This document shows, piece by piece, positions 49,721-58,594 of a DNA stretch of 64,000 bases. The notes beneath the pieces were generated by a model. That model did not search any database and was not told the DNA's origin. It was given only the letters and a program-made list of their open reading frames with translations. Source of the stretch: Winogradskyella sediminis. Its GTDB lineage: Bacteria > Bacteroidota > Bacteroidia > Flavobacteriales > Flavobacteriaceae. Location of the stretch: positions 1,126,023 to 1,190,022 of the forward strand of contig NZ_QUNH01000001.1 of NCBI RefSeq assembly GCF_003387355.1, read 5' to 3'. Position 1 is the stretch's first letter. Every line of letters begins with the position of its first letter. Made by a program: the position numbers and the translations under genes.

Positions 49721-52618
49721 TTAAAATTTGAAATTAGCACCAATTAATATGTTTCTTGGTCTAGGATATATTGTATTGTCAATACCATTAAAGACTTCTG
49801 GATCTAAACCACTATATTCTGTAATAGTAAATACATTTTGGATACCAGCCCAAAGTCGAATCGATGATATAAATTTTGATAAGTTTTTAAAGGTATAGCC
49901 TAATGTAATGTTATCCATTTTTAGGAAAGAAGCATTTTCAACATAGACATCCGAGATGATAACATCAGATGTAGTTTGAAAATTAGTATCTAATACAGAT
50001 GTTGGTATATTCCCTAATACGGCGTTACTTCGCAATAAATCGTATTGAGCACGAGAAGAATTTACATTGTTGTAAACATAATTCCCAATATTAGCTCTTA
50101 AGTTGAATGATAAATCAAAACCTTTATATTCTACGTTAGTTTGAAACCCTAAAATAACATCTGCATCTGGGTTTTCTTTAAGGTAACGGTCTTCATCATT
50201 AATTATATTGTCACCATTTAAATCAGCATAAGCACCTTCAATATAGTTGCCTTGTCCATCTTGTAGTTGTTTAAATACGTAGAAAGAGTTTGGAGATTCT
50301 CCTTCTCTAAATAATTGAACAAAGTTTCCAGTTCCTCCAGCAATCCCTCCTGTAGTTACATCTTGTCCAAAGGCTAACTCAGTGATCTCTCTATCTAAAA
50401 GTGTAGCGTTAAAATTAAAGTTTAAGTTAAAATCTTCTTTTCTAATAACGTCTGTATTAACTGTAAACTCTAATCCCTGAATTCTCAAATTACCAATATT
50501 CTGTACAATACTGTTTGAGAAGTTACTTCCATCTGGAACAGGGGCATTAAATAGTAAGTCTTCAGAATCTTTTTGAAATACATTTAAACTACCCGAAACA
50601 CGGTTTTCGAATAACCCGTAATCCAGACCGATCTCTAATGTTTTTGTTTCTTCCCATTTTAAGTCAGGATTTATTTCTGAAGGTATTAAAGAAGAAACTA
50701 TACCATTACCAAATTGGTATTGAGAATTGTTTTGACCCGCTTGATAACGGCTTAAAAATAAATCGCGTTCTCCAATTTCTTGTTGCCCTGTAATACCATA
50801 ACCTACTCTTAATTTTAAATTAGATATGGTATTAGAATCTTTAAGAAAATCTTCATCGCTCAATTGCCATGCAAATGCTCCTGCATAGAAATCTCCCCAT
50901 CTATTATCTTCACTAAAACGTGATGTCCCATCTCTTCTATAGGTAAGCGTCATTAAGTACTTTTCAGCTACTGATAAATTAGCTCTTCCAAAGAATCCTA
51001 TTAAAACAGTATCCGGATCGGCAAATGTATCTCCAAAACTATTTGGGTCAATCTGGTTTCCTGTATAATTCCCTTCGTTTGTAAATTTTTGGTAAGAATA
51101 GCCGGCTGTTAAATCGGTACCAATTGAACCAAAATCTTTTTTATAATTCAAGAAACCATCTAAAGACTGATTTGTTCTTTCTTGGTAACTGAATGATCTA
51201 TTACCTTTAATTGGGTCATTAGTTGCGTATACAGAGTTGTTACGTGTAATACCCTCAGTTTTGTCGTAACCTAAATTCAATACAAGCTTCATTTCAGGTA
51301 AGAAATGAAATTTATAATCGAAATTGATGTTTCCGTAAAAACGTTCTGAATCTCCAATATTATTAGTTTGTAATAATGATGCGACCGGATTAGAACCCCC
51401 TAATAAAAGTGTATTTCCATTTCTGTGTTGGTAAAACCCTCCAAATGGCGATGTGGAATCATAAACTGGTTGTGTTGGGTCGTACCCAATTGCTGCACCA
51501 ATTTGTCCAGAGTCACCAAACCTATTATCCTCATATGAAAGATTGGTGTTTAAGTTAACTTTAAGATGATTATCAAAAAACGTTGGATTTAAAGATAAAG
51601 ATAGGTTACGTCTCTCAAATTCTGAGGTTAAAATAGCCCCTTCTTGTTCTGTGACACCAAAAGAAAAACGTGCTGGAATCGCATTAAATAAAGATCCTCT
51701 TAGCGTAAGGTTATGGTTTACAGATACTGTTTCTCTAAAAATTTCATCTTGCCAGTTTGTATTAGCATCTCCTAGTTGCGAAACAAAGTTATCTGGTAAG
51801 TTCTGTGCAGTAACTAATTCTCGATATTCATCTGCAGAGAAGACTTCGATTTGTTCGTCAATATCTCCAAAAGTATATTGTACATCATAATCAACACTAA
51901 ACTCTGATTTACCTTTTTTAGTGACAATAATAATAACACCATTTGAAGCTCGAGAACCATAGATAGCAGTAGCAGATGCATCTTTTAACACAGTAAAGGA
52001 ATCAATGTCGTTAGGGTTAATACTTGCTAAAACACCTCTAGAACCACCAACGTTATCATTAGTAATTGGTAATCCATCAATAACAATTAAAGGATTATTT
52101 GAAGCATTAATCGAAGAACCACCCCTAATCTTAATTTCGGAACCCGATCCTGGGGCACCACTTGTATTAACGGTAACTCCGGCAACTCGACCACTTAATA
52201 AATTTTCTGGCGTTACAATATTTCCTCGTGTGAAATCTTTAGATGTAACAGCGTCCACAGACCCTGTGGCATCTTTCTTAGTGGTAGTACCGTAACCAAT
52301 TAGTATAACTTCATCTAATTGAGAAGCATCCTCCTCTATAGCAATATTTATACTAGCTTGTCCAGTATACTCAATTTCTTGAGTAGTATAACCTAGGTAA
52401 GAAACTACAATAATTTCACCCTGGCTAACTTCTAAGGCAAACTTACCGTCAAAATCTGTAGAGGTTCCTCTGGCAGTACCTTTAATAATAACATTTACAC
52501 CTGGTAGAGGCATGGCGTTTGCTTTATCTGTAACAGTACCTGTAACGGTAGTTTGCGCCAGCAAAGTTGCAGGCAACATAATGAGACAGAGTAGTAAAGC
52601 ATTTAAAACTGTTTTCAT
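49721..52618 (-). CDS. susC: SusC/RagA-family TonB-dependent outer-membrane transporter
   Basis: 965 residues. Signal peptide (cleavage near LLA-Q), carboxypeptidase-regulatory-like domain (about 23-100: VTGTVTDKANAMPLPGVNV, 'STDFDGKFALEV', VVSYLGYTTQEI), TonB-box region DEVILIGYGTTTKKD, plug domain (about 115-225: 'GRVAGVTVNTSGAPGSGSEIKIRGGSSI', 'IYGSRASNGVIIIVTKKGK'), then a 22-strand barrel ending in an aromatic-terminated strand NILIGANFKF. It imports maltodextrins with SusD. First gene of the minus-strand sus operon; a LacI operator palindrome lies 110 bases upstream. Confidence 0.97.
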   Translation of the reverse strand: MKTVLNALLLCLIMLPATLLAQTTVTGTVTDKANAMPLPGVNVIIKGTARGTSTDFDGKFALEVSQGEIIVVSYLGYTTQEIEYTGQASINIAIEEDASQLDEVILIGYGTTTKKDATGSVDAVTSKDFTRGNIVTPENLLSGRVAGVTVNTSGAPGSGSEIKIRGGSSINASNNPLIVIDGLPITNDNVGGSRGVLASINPNDIDSFTVLKDASATAIYGSRASNGVIIIVTKKGKSEFSVDYDVQYTFGDIDEQIEVFSADEYRELVTAQNLPDNFVSQLGDANTNWQDEIFRETVSVNHNLTLRGSLFNAIPARFSFGVTEQEGAILTSEFERRNLSLSLNPTFFDNHLKVNLNTNLSYEDNRFGDSGQIGAAIGYDPTQPVYDSTSPFGGFYQHRNGNTLLLGGSNPVASLLQTNNIGDSERFYGNINFDYKFHFLPEMKLVLNLGYDKTEGITRNNSVYATNDPIKGNRSFSYQERTNQSLDGFLNYKKDFGSIGTDLTAGYSYQKFTNEGNYTGNQIDPNSFGDTFADPDTVLIGFFGRANLSVAEKYLMTLTYRRDGTSRFSEDNRWGDFYAGAFAWQLSDEDFLKDSNTISNLKLRVGYGITGQQEIGERDLFLSRYQAGQNNSQYQFGNGIVSSLIPSEINPDLKWEETKTLEIGLDYGLFENRVSGSLNVFQKDSEDLLFNAPVPDGSNFSNSIVQNIGNLRIQGLEFTVNTDVIRKEDFNLNFNFNATLLDREITELAFGQDVTTGGIAGGTGNFVQLFREGESPNSFYVFKQLQDGQGNYIEGAYADLNGDNIINDEDRYLKENPDADVILGFQTNVEYKGFDLSFNLRANIGNYVYNNVNSSRAQYDLLRSNAVLGNIPTSVLDTNFQTTSDVIISDVYVENASFLKMDNITLGYTFKNLSKFISSIRLWAGIQNVFTITEYSGLDPEVFNGIDNTIYPRPRNILIGANFKF

Positions 52619-52654
52619 AAAATGTTTTTAAATTAATTGCTTAGTTTATTTGAT

Positions 52655-52671
52655 TTATATTTTCACTTCTC
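52655..52671. repeat. 17-bp sequence shared with the MFS leader (copy 1)
   Basis: TTATATTTTCACTTCTC occurs here, 37-53 bases upstream of susC, and again exactly at 53991-54007 upstream of the MFS sugar transporter gene. Here it is flanked by inverted ATTTAT/ATAAAT (52653-52658, 52675-52680). Confidence 0.6.
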
Positions 52672-52727
52672 GGGATAAATCTATGTAAATTTAATCTGAT
52701 TTAACTTTAAAATAACATGACGAAAGT

Positions 52728-52745
52728 CACGAAAACGTTTTCGTG
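52728..52745. promoter_or_regulatory. LacI-type operator palindrome
   Basis: CACGAAAACGTTTTCGTG is a perfect 18-bp palindrome with a central CG, the usual form of a LacI/PurR/CcpA-family operator. It lies 110 bases upstream of susC and 145 upstream of the divergent LacI gene, and is probably bound by that regulator to control susCDEF. Confidence 0.82.
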
Positions 52746-52889
52746 TTAAGAACTTTTTGTTAAACAGGGAGATTGTCAGTCAAATAATCAAAAATTGTGC
52801 TTTTTTCAATAAAGTTGCCTAAAAATTATGAAGTTACAAATTATGAATCTAATTTTTGACTTATATTCGTTGCCTATTTTGTGTCCGTT

Positions 52890-53936
52890 ATGAAAAGAAA
52901 AATTACCCTAAAACAAATCGCTAGAGAACTCGATGTTTCAATTTCTACAGTATCGAAAGCTTTAAGAAATAGTAAAGAAATTAGTGCAGATACAATTCAA
53001 AAAGTACAAGCATTTGCAAAACTATATAATTATAGACCAAACAATATTGCATTAAGTTTAAAAAACAGGAAAACAAATACTATCGGTATCATTATTCCCG
53101 AAATTGTGCATCATTTCTTCTCTAAGGTTATTAGAGGTGTAGAGTTGGTCGCTAACCAAAGAGGCTATAATGTTATTATTGGTCTGTCTAATGAGTCTTT
53201 TTCAAAAGAGGTTATCAATATGGAAATGCTTGCCAATGGAAGTATAGATGGTTTTATTCTTTCTATGTCCAAGGAAACGTTACAGCAGCAAGATTATCAC
53301 CATTATAACGAAACCATGAATCAAGGGATGCCTATTGTTATGTTTGATCGTGTGGTGTCTGATATTAGATGTGATAAAGTGATTGTTGATGATTTTAACG
53401 GAGCAAAAAATGCAGTAAACAAGCTTATTGCCAACAAATGTAAATCCATAGCATTGATTACTACTAGAGACTACGTTAGTGTTGGGAAGTTACGAACACA
53501 AGGATACATCGAAGCATTACAAGAACATCATATTACACCGCAAGCCGAATTGATATTAAAAATGGACGATACTTTAGATTACGAGGTTCATTTAGAGAAA
53601 TTAGAGGCTGAAATAGAACAACTATTTAAAGCCCATGAAAAGATTGATGGTGTGTTTGCGGTAAATGAATTGTACGCATTATCAGCTATGAAAGTAGCTA
53701 GAAAATTAGGCTTAAATGTGCCAGAAGACATACAGGTTATTGGCTTCACTGACGGAGTGCTGTCTAAGCATTCAACCCCTAGTTTAACTACAGTTAGTCA
53801 GCATGCACAACAAATGGGCGAGCGTGCTGCGGACCTTTTAATTGATAAAATTGAATCTGAATTTAGTACTGAAGAAGAACAATTTCAAACCATTGTAATT
53901 AATACAGAGCTAATAGAGCGAGAATCCACCAAATAG
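52890..53936 (+). CDS. LacI-family transcriptional regulator
   Basis: 348 residues from ATG 52890; a GTG at 52881 is in frame but adds three atypical residues. N-terminal helix-turn-helix (ITLKQIARELDVSISTVSKALRNSKEIS) and hinge (NIALSLKNRKTNTIGIIIP), then a two-lobed periplasmic-binding-protein-like sensor domain with 'HFFSKVIRGVE', 'PIVMFDRVV', 'VIVDDFNGAKNAV', 'IDGVFAVNELYALSAM', 'VIGFTDGVLSKHSTPSLTTVSQ'. Likely senses maltose or a derivative and controls both arms of the maltodextrin locus. Divergent from susC, upstream of the MFS transporter gene. Confidence 0.95.
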   Translation: MKRKITLKQIARELDVSISTVSKALRNSKEISADTIQKVQAFAKLYNYRPNNIALSLKNRKTNTIGIIIPEIVHHFFSKVIRGVELVANQRGYNVIIGLSNESFSKEVINMEMLANGSIDGFILSMSKETLQQQDYHHYNETMNQGMPIVMFDRVVSDIRCDKVIVDDFNGAKNAVNKLIANKCKSIALITTRDYVSVGKLRTQGYIEALQEHHITPQAELILKMDDTLDYEVHLEKLEAEIEQLFKAHEKIDGVFAVNELYALSAMKVARKLGLNVPEDIQVIGFTDGVLSKHSTPSLTTVSQHAQQMGERAADLLIDKIESEFSTEEEQFQTIVINTELIERESTK

Positions 53937-53946
53937 AAATTTTTCA

Positions 53947-53975
53947 TTGTTGTTTTAAAATCTTTTATATCTTTG
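53947..53975 (+). promoter_or_regulatory. Promoter of the intracellular maltose operon
   Basis: TTG (53947-53949), 18-bp spacer, TATCTTTG (53968-53975), a full consensus match. Transcription would start near 53981, just before a 9-bp inverted repeat (AAAACTTAT 53986-53994 / ATAAGTTTT 54013-54021) in the leader. Confidence 0.72.
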
Positions 53976-53990
53976 TAGCATATTCAAAAC

Positions 53991-54007
53991 TTATATTTTC
54001 ACTTCTC
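53991..54007. repeat. 17-bp sequence shared with the susC upstream region (copy 2)
   Basis: Identical to 52655-52671. It lies largely in the loop of the leader inverted repeat 53986-54021, between the promoter and the MFS ATG at 54070. Same strand as copy 1, but the downstream genes run in opposite directions. Confidence 0.6.
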
Positions 54008-54069
54008 AATAAATAAGTTTTGATAAGCTAAGCTTGTCAGAATAGTATTAACTTTAATTATACTATTTA

Positions 54070-55428
54070 ATGGAAAAGCGTAGATTAAGTTTCTGGCAAA
54101 TCTGGAACATGAGTTTTGGATTTCTAGGAATTCAGATGGGTTTTGCCCTTCAAAATGCCAACGCAAGTAGAATTCTTCAAATTTTTGGAGCGGATGTCCA
54201 TGAGTTATCATGGTTCTGGATTATAGCCCCTTTAATGGGACTTATTGTACAACCTATTGTAGGTTATTACAGTGATAGAACTTGGGGAAAACTAGGACGA
54301 AGGAAACCTTATTTTTTAGTTGGAGCTATTTTGGCATCTATTGGTTTGGTTTTAATGCCACAAGCCGACATGTTCATTGCATTTTTGCCAGCACTATGGG
54401 TTGGAGCCGGAATGCTAATGATTATGGATGCGTCTTTTAATATTGCCATGGAGCCTTTTCGGGCTTTAGTTGGTGATAATTTAAGAACCGATCAGCGTAC
54501 TGCAGGTTTTAGTATTCAAACGGCCTTAATTGGTTTTGGAGCAGTAATTGGCTCTTGGTTACCTTATGCTTTAAACCATTGGTTTGGAGTGTCAAACGTA
54601 ACAGTAGCAGGTGTAGTTCCTTTAAATCTCGTTTGGTCGTTTATTATAGGAGCTCTAATCTTAATTGGCTCTATTCTAGTAACCGTTATTACTACTAAAG
54701 AATATTCTCCAGAGGAACTTCAGGCTTTCGATAATGAACACCTCGATTCTGCTAATACAGAAATTCTTGTGGAAGAAAAATCGAGCCTGTTAGATATTTT
54801 TGAAGACTTTACAAAAATGCCTGCTACAATGCGTCAATTAAGTTGGGTGCAGTTCTTTTCGTGGTTTGGGCTTTTTGGTATGTGGGTGTTTGCTACACCA
54901 GCTATCGCTCAACATATTTATGGCTTGCCGCATACAGATAGTAGTAGCTCTACATATCAAGACGCTGGTGATTGGATTGGTATTCTCTTTGGAGTCTATA
55001 ACCTTGTGTCTGCTTTTTACGCATTTGCATTGCCTTACATCGCTAAGCAATTAGGGAGAAAGCGTACACATGCCATTTCTCTTGTAATTGGTGGATTGGG
55101 ATTACTATCTATTTATATTATGCCAGATAAAAACTGGCTTATCGTTTCTATGATCGGAATAGGGATTGCGTGGGCAAGTATTTTAGCGATGCCGTATGCT
55201 ATCTTAGCAGGTTCTATATCGCCTAAAAAAATGGGAGTATATATGGGAATATTTAACTTCTTCATTGTAATTCCTCAAATTATCAATGCCTTAATTGGTG
55301 GCCCTCTTGTAAAATATGCTTATGGCAATCAAGCCATATTTGCTTTAATGATGAGTGGTATTAGTTTCTTAATCGCAGCAGCATTAGTATCAAAAGTTAA
55401 AGACGTTGACGACGTTGTACAAAAATAA
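54070..55428 (+). CDS. MFS sugar transporter (SLC45-like, maltose type)
   Basis: 452 residues with 12 helices. It opens with LSFWQIWNMSFGFLGIQMGFALQNANASRI and has 'PIVGYYSDRTWGKLGRRKPYF', both typical of the SLC45-like/GPH-related maltose and sucrose importers of Bacteroidota. The large central loop separates two six-helix halves. It should bring maltose or maltodextrins from periplasm to cytoplasm, feeding the maltose phosphorylase encoded two genes later. First gene of the plus-strand operon. Confidence 0.92.
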   Translation: MEKRRLSFWQIWNMSFGFLGIQMGFALQNANASRILQIFGADVHELSWFWIIAPLMGLIVQPIVGYYSDRTWGKLGRRKPYFLVGAILASIGLVLMPQADMFIAFLPALWVGAGMLMIMDASFNIAMEPFRALVGDNLRTDQRTAGFSIQTALIGFGAVIGSWLPYALNHWFGVSNVTVAGVVPLNLVWSFIIGALILIGSILVTVITTKEYSPEELQAFDNEHLDSANTEILVEEKSSLLDIFEDFTKMPATMRQLSWVQFFSWFGLFGMWVFATPAIAQHIYGLPHTDSSSSTYQDAGDWIGILFGVYNLVSAFYAFALPYIAKQLGRKRTHAISLVIGGLGLLSIYIMPDKNWLIVSMIGIGIAWASILAMPYAILAGSISPKKMGVYMGIFNFFIVIPQIINALIGGPLVKYAYGNQAIFALMMSGISFLIAAALVSKVKDVDDVVQK

Positions 55429-55432
55429 AAAA

Positions 55433-56089
55433 ATGAGTAAAAAAGGATTCATATTCGATTTAGACGGTGTCATCGTAGATACTGCAAAATATCACTTTTT
55501 AGCTTGGCAGAGACTCGCTAAAGGCCTAGATATTGATTTTACAGAAGAAGAAAACGAGCAATTAAAAGGAGTTAGCCGCGTGCGCTCTTTAGAAAAAATA
55601 TTAGCCTGGGGAAATAAAACCATTTCACAAGAATTGTTTAATGAACTTATGGGTAAAAAAAATGAAGAGTATTTAAGCTTTATCGCTGAGATGGACGAGA
55701 ACGAAATCTTACCAGATGTTCCTAGAGTTTTAAACCTTTTAAAAGAAATGGATCAGCCAATTTCCTTAGGTTCTGCAAGTAAAAATGCACGTACAATTTT
55801 AGAACGTGTTAATCTAAGGTCTAGTTTTAATGCCATTGTAGATGGAAACGATGTTTCAAAAGCAAAACCAGATCCAGAAGTGTTTTTAATTGCAGCCAAA
55901 CAGATTAATATAGCACCTAAAGATTGTATTGTTTTTGAAGATTCTGTAGCTGGTGTTACAGCGGCTAATTCTGCAAATATGATTTCCATAGGTATAGGAA
56001 GTAAAGACGTCTTAGGACACGCAACATATGTATTCAGTGATTTTACTGAAATTTCAGACGATTTTATAAAATCTCTAATAGAAAATTAA
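55433..56089 (+). CDS. pgmB: Beta-phosphoglucomutase
   Basis: 218 residues from ATG 55433 (an in-frame start at 55406 overlaps the transporter gene and is not used). HAD superfamily with FDLDGVIVDT: nucleophile D9 and acid/base D11; cap-domain GVSRVRSLEKIL with the catalytic Arg/Lys; SASKNA (Thr/Ser motif); KPDPEVF and FEDSVAGV (last acidic motif). It converts beta-glucose-1-phosphate, the product of inverting maltose phosphorylase, to glucose-6-phosphate. The next gene encodes that phosphorylase, which makes the assignment firm. Confidence 0.95.
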   Translation: MSKKGFIFDLDGVIVDTAKYHFLAWQRLAKGLDIDFTEEENEQLKGVSRVRSLEKILAWGNKTISQELFNELMGKKNEEYLSFIAEMDENEILPDVPRVLNLLKEMDQPISLGSASKNARTILERVNLRSSFNAIVDGNDVSKAKPDPEVFLIAAKQINIAPKDCIVFEDSVAGVTAANSANMISIGIGSKDVLGHATYVFSDFTEISDDFIKSLIEN

Positions 56090-56134
56090 TCAAAAGTCAA
56101 ACATCTCAATTAGAGATTTTTAAACATTATAATA

Positions 56135-58441
56135 ATGAACCTAGATTATATCATCCCAAACAACTGGTCGATTTTAGAAGAAGGATTCGAACCAACTCAT
56201 GTAAAAGCATCTGAAAGCTTATTTAGTATAGGTAATGGAGCCATGGGACAACGTGCTAATTTTGAAGAAAAATACACCGGACCAACATTTCAAGGAAGCT
56301 ATATTGCAGGAGTGTATTATCCAGATAAAACCAGAGTTGGTTGGTGGAAAAATGGCTATCCAGAATACTTTGCTAAAGTATTAAATGCACCAAGTTGGAT
56401 AGGTATTAACATTACAGTTAATAACGAGCAACTCGATTTATTTGCTTGTAAAGACGTGAAAAACTTCCGTAGAGAATTAAACCTGAAAGAAGGTTGGTTG
56501 TCTCGTAGTTTTGTTGCAACGCTTCAAAATGATATCGAGGTTGAAGTTAAAACTAAACGTTTCTTAAGTCTAGATTTGGATGAAGTAGGTGCTATTAACT
56601 ATAATATTACCCCTTTAAATTCGGATGCCGAAATTACTTTTGAGCCATATTTAGATTCAGGTATCACAAATGAAGATACCAATTGGGACGATAAGTTTTG
56701 GGATACTTTAAAGGTGAGCCATGAGAATCATCAAGCCTTTATAGAGGCTAAAACCATGAAAACCGATTTTTATACCTGTACGTTTATGGAATCTGAGGTG
56801 TTTATTGACGGTAAATCCGTTTTAATAGAACCAGATTTTACCTCAGATGCCAATTTAGCGTCTTTTAAATATTCGTATAACGTAAAGCAAAACGAAACCT
56901 ATACCATTCACAAATTTGGTGGGTATACTGTTGATCGTGATCACGAAAAAAATGAATTAGTGTCCGCTGCAAAAAACACCTTAGACAAAGCGAAATCAGC
57001 TGGCTATTCAAAGTTATTAGATGATCAAAAGCAAGCTTGGGCTCAAATTTGGGATATGGCAGATATTACTATCGAAGGAGATGTCAAAGCACAGCAAGGT
57101 ATTCGATTTAATATTTTCCACCTCAACCAAACATATCTTGGTACTGATGAAACGTTAAATATTGGTCCAAAAGGATTTACTGGAGAAAAATATGGAGGAA
57201 GTACCTATTGGGATACTGAAGCCTATTGTATTCCTTTTTACATGGCTACAAAAGATCAAAGCGTAGCCAGAAAATTATTAGCATATAGACATAACCACTT
57301 ACAAAAGGCCATAGAAAACGCCGAAAAATTAGGATTTACTAATGGAGCAGCATTATATCCTATGGTAACAATGAATGGCGAAGAATGCCATAACGAATGG
57401 GAAATTACCTTTGAAGAAATCCATAGAAATGGGGCAATTGCTTTTGCTATATTTAATTATTATAGATATACAGGAGATTTTAGTTACATTCCTGAAATGG
57501 GACTTGAAGTCTTAATTGGAATTTCACGTTTTTGGCATCAAAGAGTTAATTTCTCTTCACAAAAGAATAAGTATGTAATTCTTGGAGTAACCGGACCAAA
57601 TGAATACGAAAACAATATTAATAATAATTGGTACACTAATTACATTGCTAAATGGTGTATTGATTACACTTTGGAAACCATTGAAAAAGTGAAAGAAGGT
57701 TATGCTGATGATTACGAAAGAATTTTAGGTAAAACAAAAATCACACACGAGGAATTAGCACTTTGGAAAAAAGTTGCAGATAATATGTATTTTCCTTATT
57801 CGGAAGAACATAATGTATATCTTCAACAAGATGGTTTCTTAGATAAAGAATTAATTACAGTAGCCGATTTAGATAAATCACAACGCCCAATTAATCAAAA
57901 GTGGTCATGGGACAGGATTTTACGTTCACCTTATATTAAACAAGCCGATTTGTTACAAGGGATGTATTTCTTTGAAGATCAATTTACCAATGAAGAATTA
58001 GAACGTCATTTCGATTTTTATGAACCATTCACAGTTCATGAAAGCTCACTCTCTCCTTGCGTGCATAGTATTCAGGCAGCGAAGTTAGATCGCATGGATC
58101 AAGCCTATACGTTCTATTTAAGAACATCGCGTTTAGATTTAGATGATTATAATCACGAAGTTCATGAAGGTTTACACATTACATCAATGGCTGGTACTTG
58201 GATGAGTATCGTTGAAGGTTTTGGTGGTATGCGTGTAAAGAATGACACCTTATCTTTTGAACCTAAAATTCCTGCACAATGGGAAGGCTATTCGTTTAAG
58301 GTGAATTTTAGACATCAAATTATTACTGTGAGTGTTAGTCAGAATGAAACACAATTTAAGCTTGAAGGCGATAAAGATTTAACCATTTACGTGGATGGAA
58401 AAGAAGTGGCTATAAGTCCTAATAATATGGTTACTGTTTAA
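56135..58441 (+). CDS. GH65 maltose phosphorylase
   Basis: 768 residues, normal length. N-terminal super-sandwich (about 1-270), linker and (alpha/alpha)6 barrel with KGFTGEKYGGSTYWDTEAY and the catalytic acid E490 in TGPNEYENNINNNWYTN, the phosphate-binding region near HESSLSPCVHSIQAA, 'LHITSMAGTWMSIVEGFGGMRV', and a short beta C-domain. GH65 enzymes of this subtype split maltose with phosphate into glucose and beta-glucose-1-phosphate. No signal peptide, so cytoplasmic. Works with pgmB (45 bases upstream). Kojibiose or trehalose phosphorylase is less likely given the sus context. Confidence 0.92.
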   Translation: MNLDYIIPNNWSILEEGFEPTHVKASESLFSIGNGAMGQRANFEEKYTGPTFQGSYIAGVYYPDKTRVGWWKNGYPEYFAKVLNAPSWIGINITVNNEQLDLFACKDVKNFRRELNLKEGWLSRSFVATLQNDIEVEVKTKRFLSLDLDEVGAINYNITPLNSDAEITFEPYLDSGITNEDTNWDDKFWDTLKVSHENHQAFIEAKTMKTDFYTCTFMESEVFIDGKSVLIEPDFTSDANLASFKYSYNVKQNETYTIHKFGGYTVDRDHEKNELVSAAKNTLDKAKSAGYSKLLDDQKQAWAQIWDMADITIEGDVKAQQGIRFNIFHLNQTYLGTDETLNIGPKGFTGEKYGGSTYWDTEAYCIPFYMATKDQSVARKLLAYRHNHLQKAIENAEKLGFTNGAALYPMVTMNGEECHNEWEITFEEIHRNGAIAFAIFNYYRYTGDFSYIPEMGLEVLIGISRFWHQRVNFSSQKNKYVILGVTGPNEYENNINNNWYTNYIAKWCIDYTLETIEKVKEGYADDYERILGKTKITHEELALWKKVADNMYFPYSEEHNVYLQQDGFLDKELITVADLDKSQRPINQKWSWDRILRSPYIKQADLLQGMYFFEDQFTNEELERHFDFYEPFTVHESSLSPCVHSIQAAKLDRMDQAYTFYLRTSRLDLDDYNHEVHEGLHITSMAGTWMSIVEGFGGMRVKNDTLSFEPKIPAQWEGYSFKVNFRHQIITVSVSQNETQFKLEGDKDLTIYVDGKEVAISPNNMVTV

Positions 58442-58448
58442 TTTAACT

Positions 58449-58530
58449 GACCTTGCAGGTTTTAAAACCTGCAAGGTCTAAAATAAAAAATAAATATCCT
58501 GCAAGGCATGTACTGAACTTGATTCAGTAT
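58449..58530. repeat. Extragenic palindromic element, copy 1
   Basis: A perfect 30-bp palindrome (58449-58478: GACCTTGCAGGTTTT and its reverse complement), then ATATCCTGCAAGG (58494-58506), then an inverted TACTGAA/TTCAGTA (58512-58530). A related element follows the esterase gene (61531-61615). It resembles repeats seen between genes of many Flavobacteriaceae. Confidence 0.75.
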
Positions 58531-58594
58531 CTAACTTGTAGGTATTTGTTTAAGGTTACGATAACAACTTGTTTCTTTTTTAAAATAAAATACA

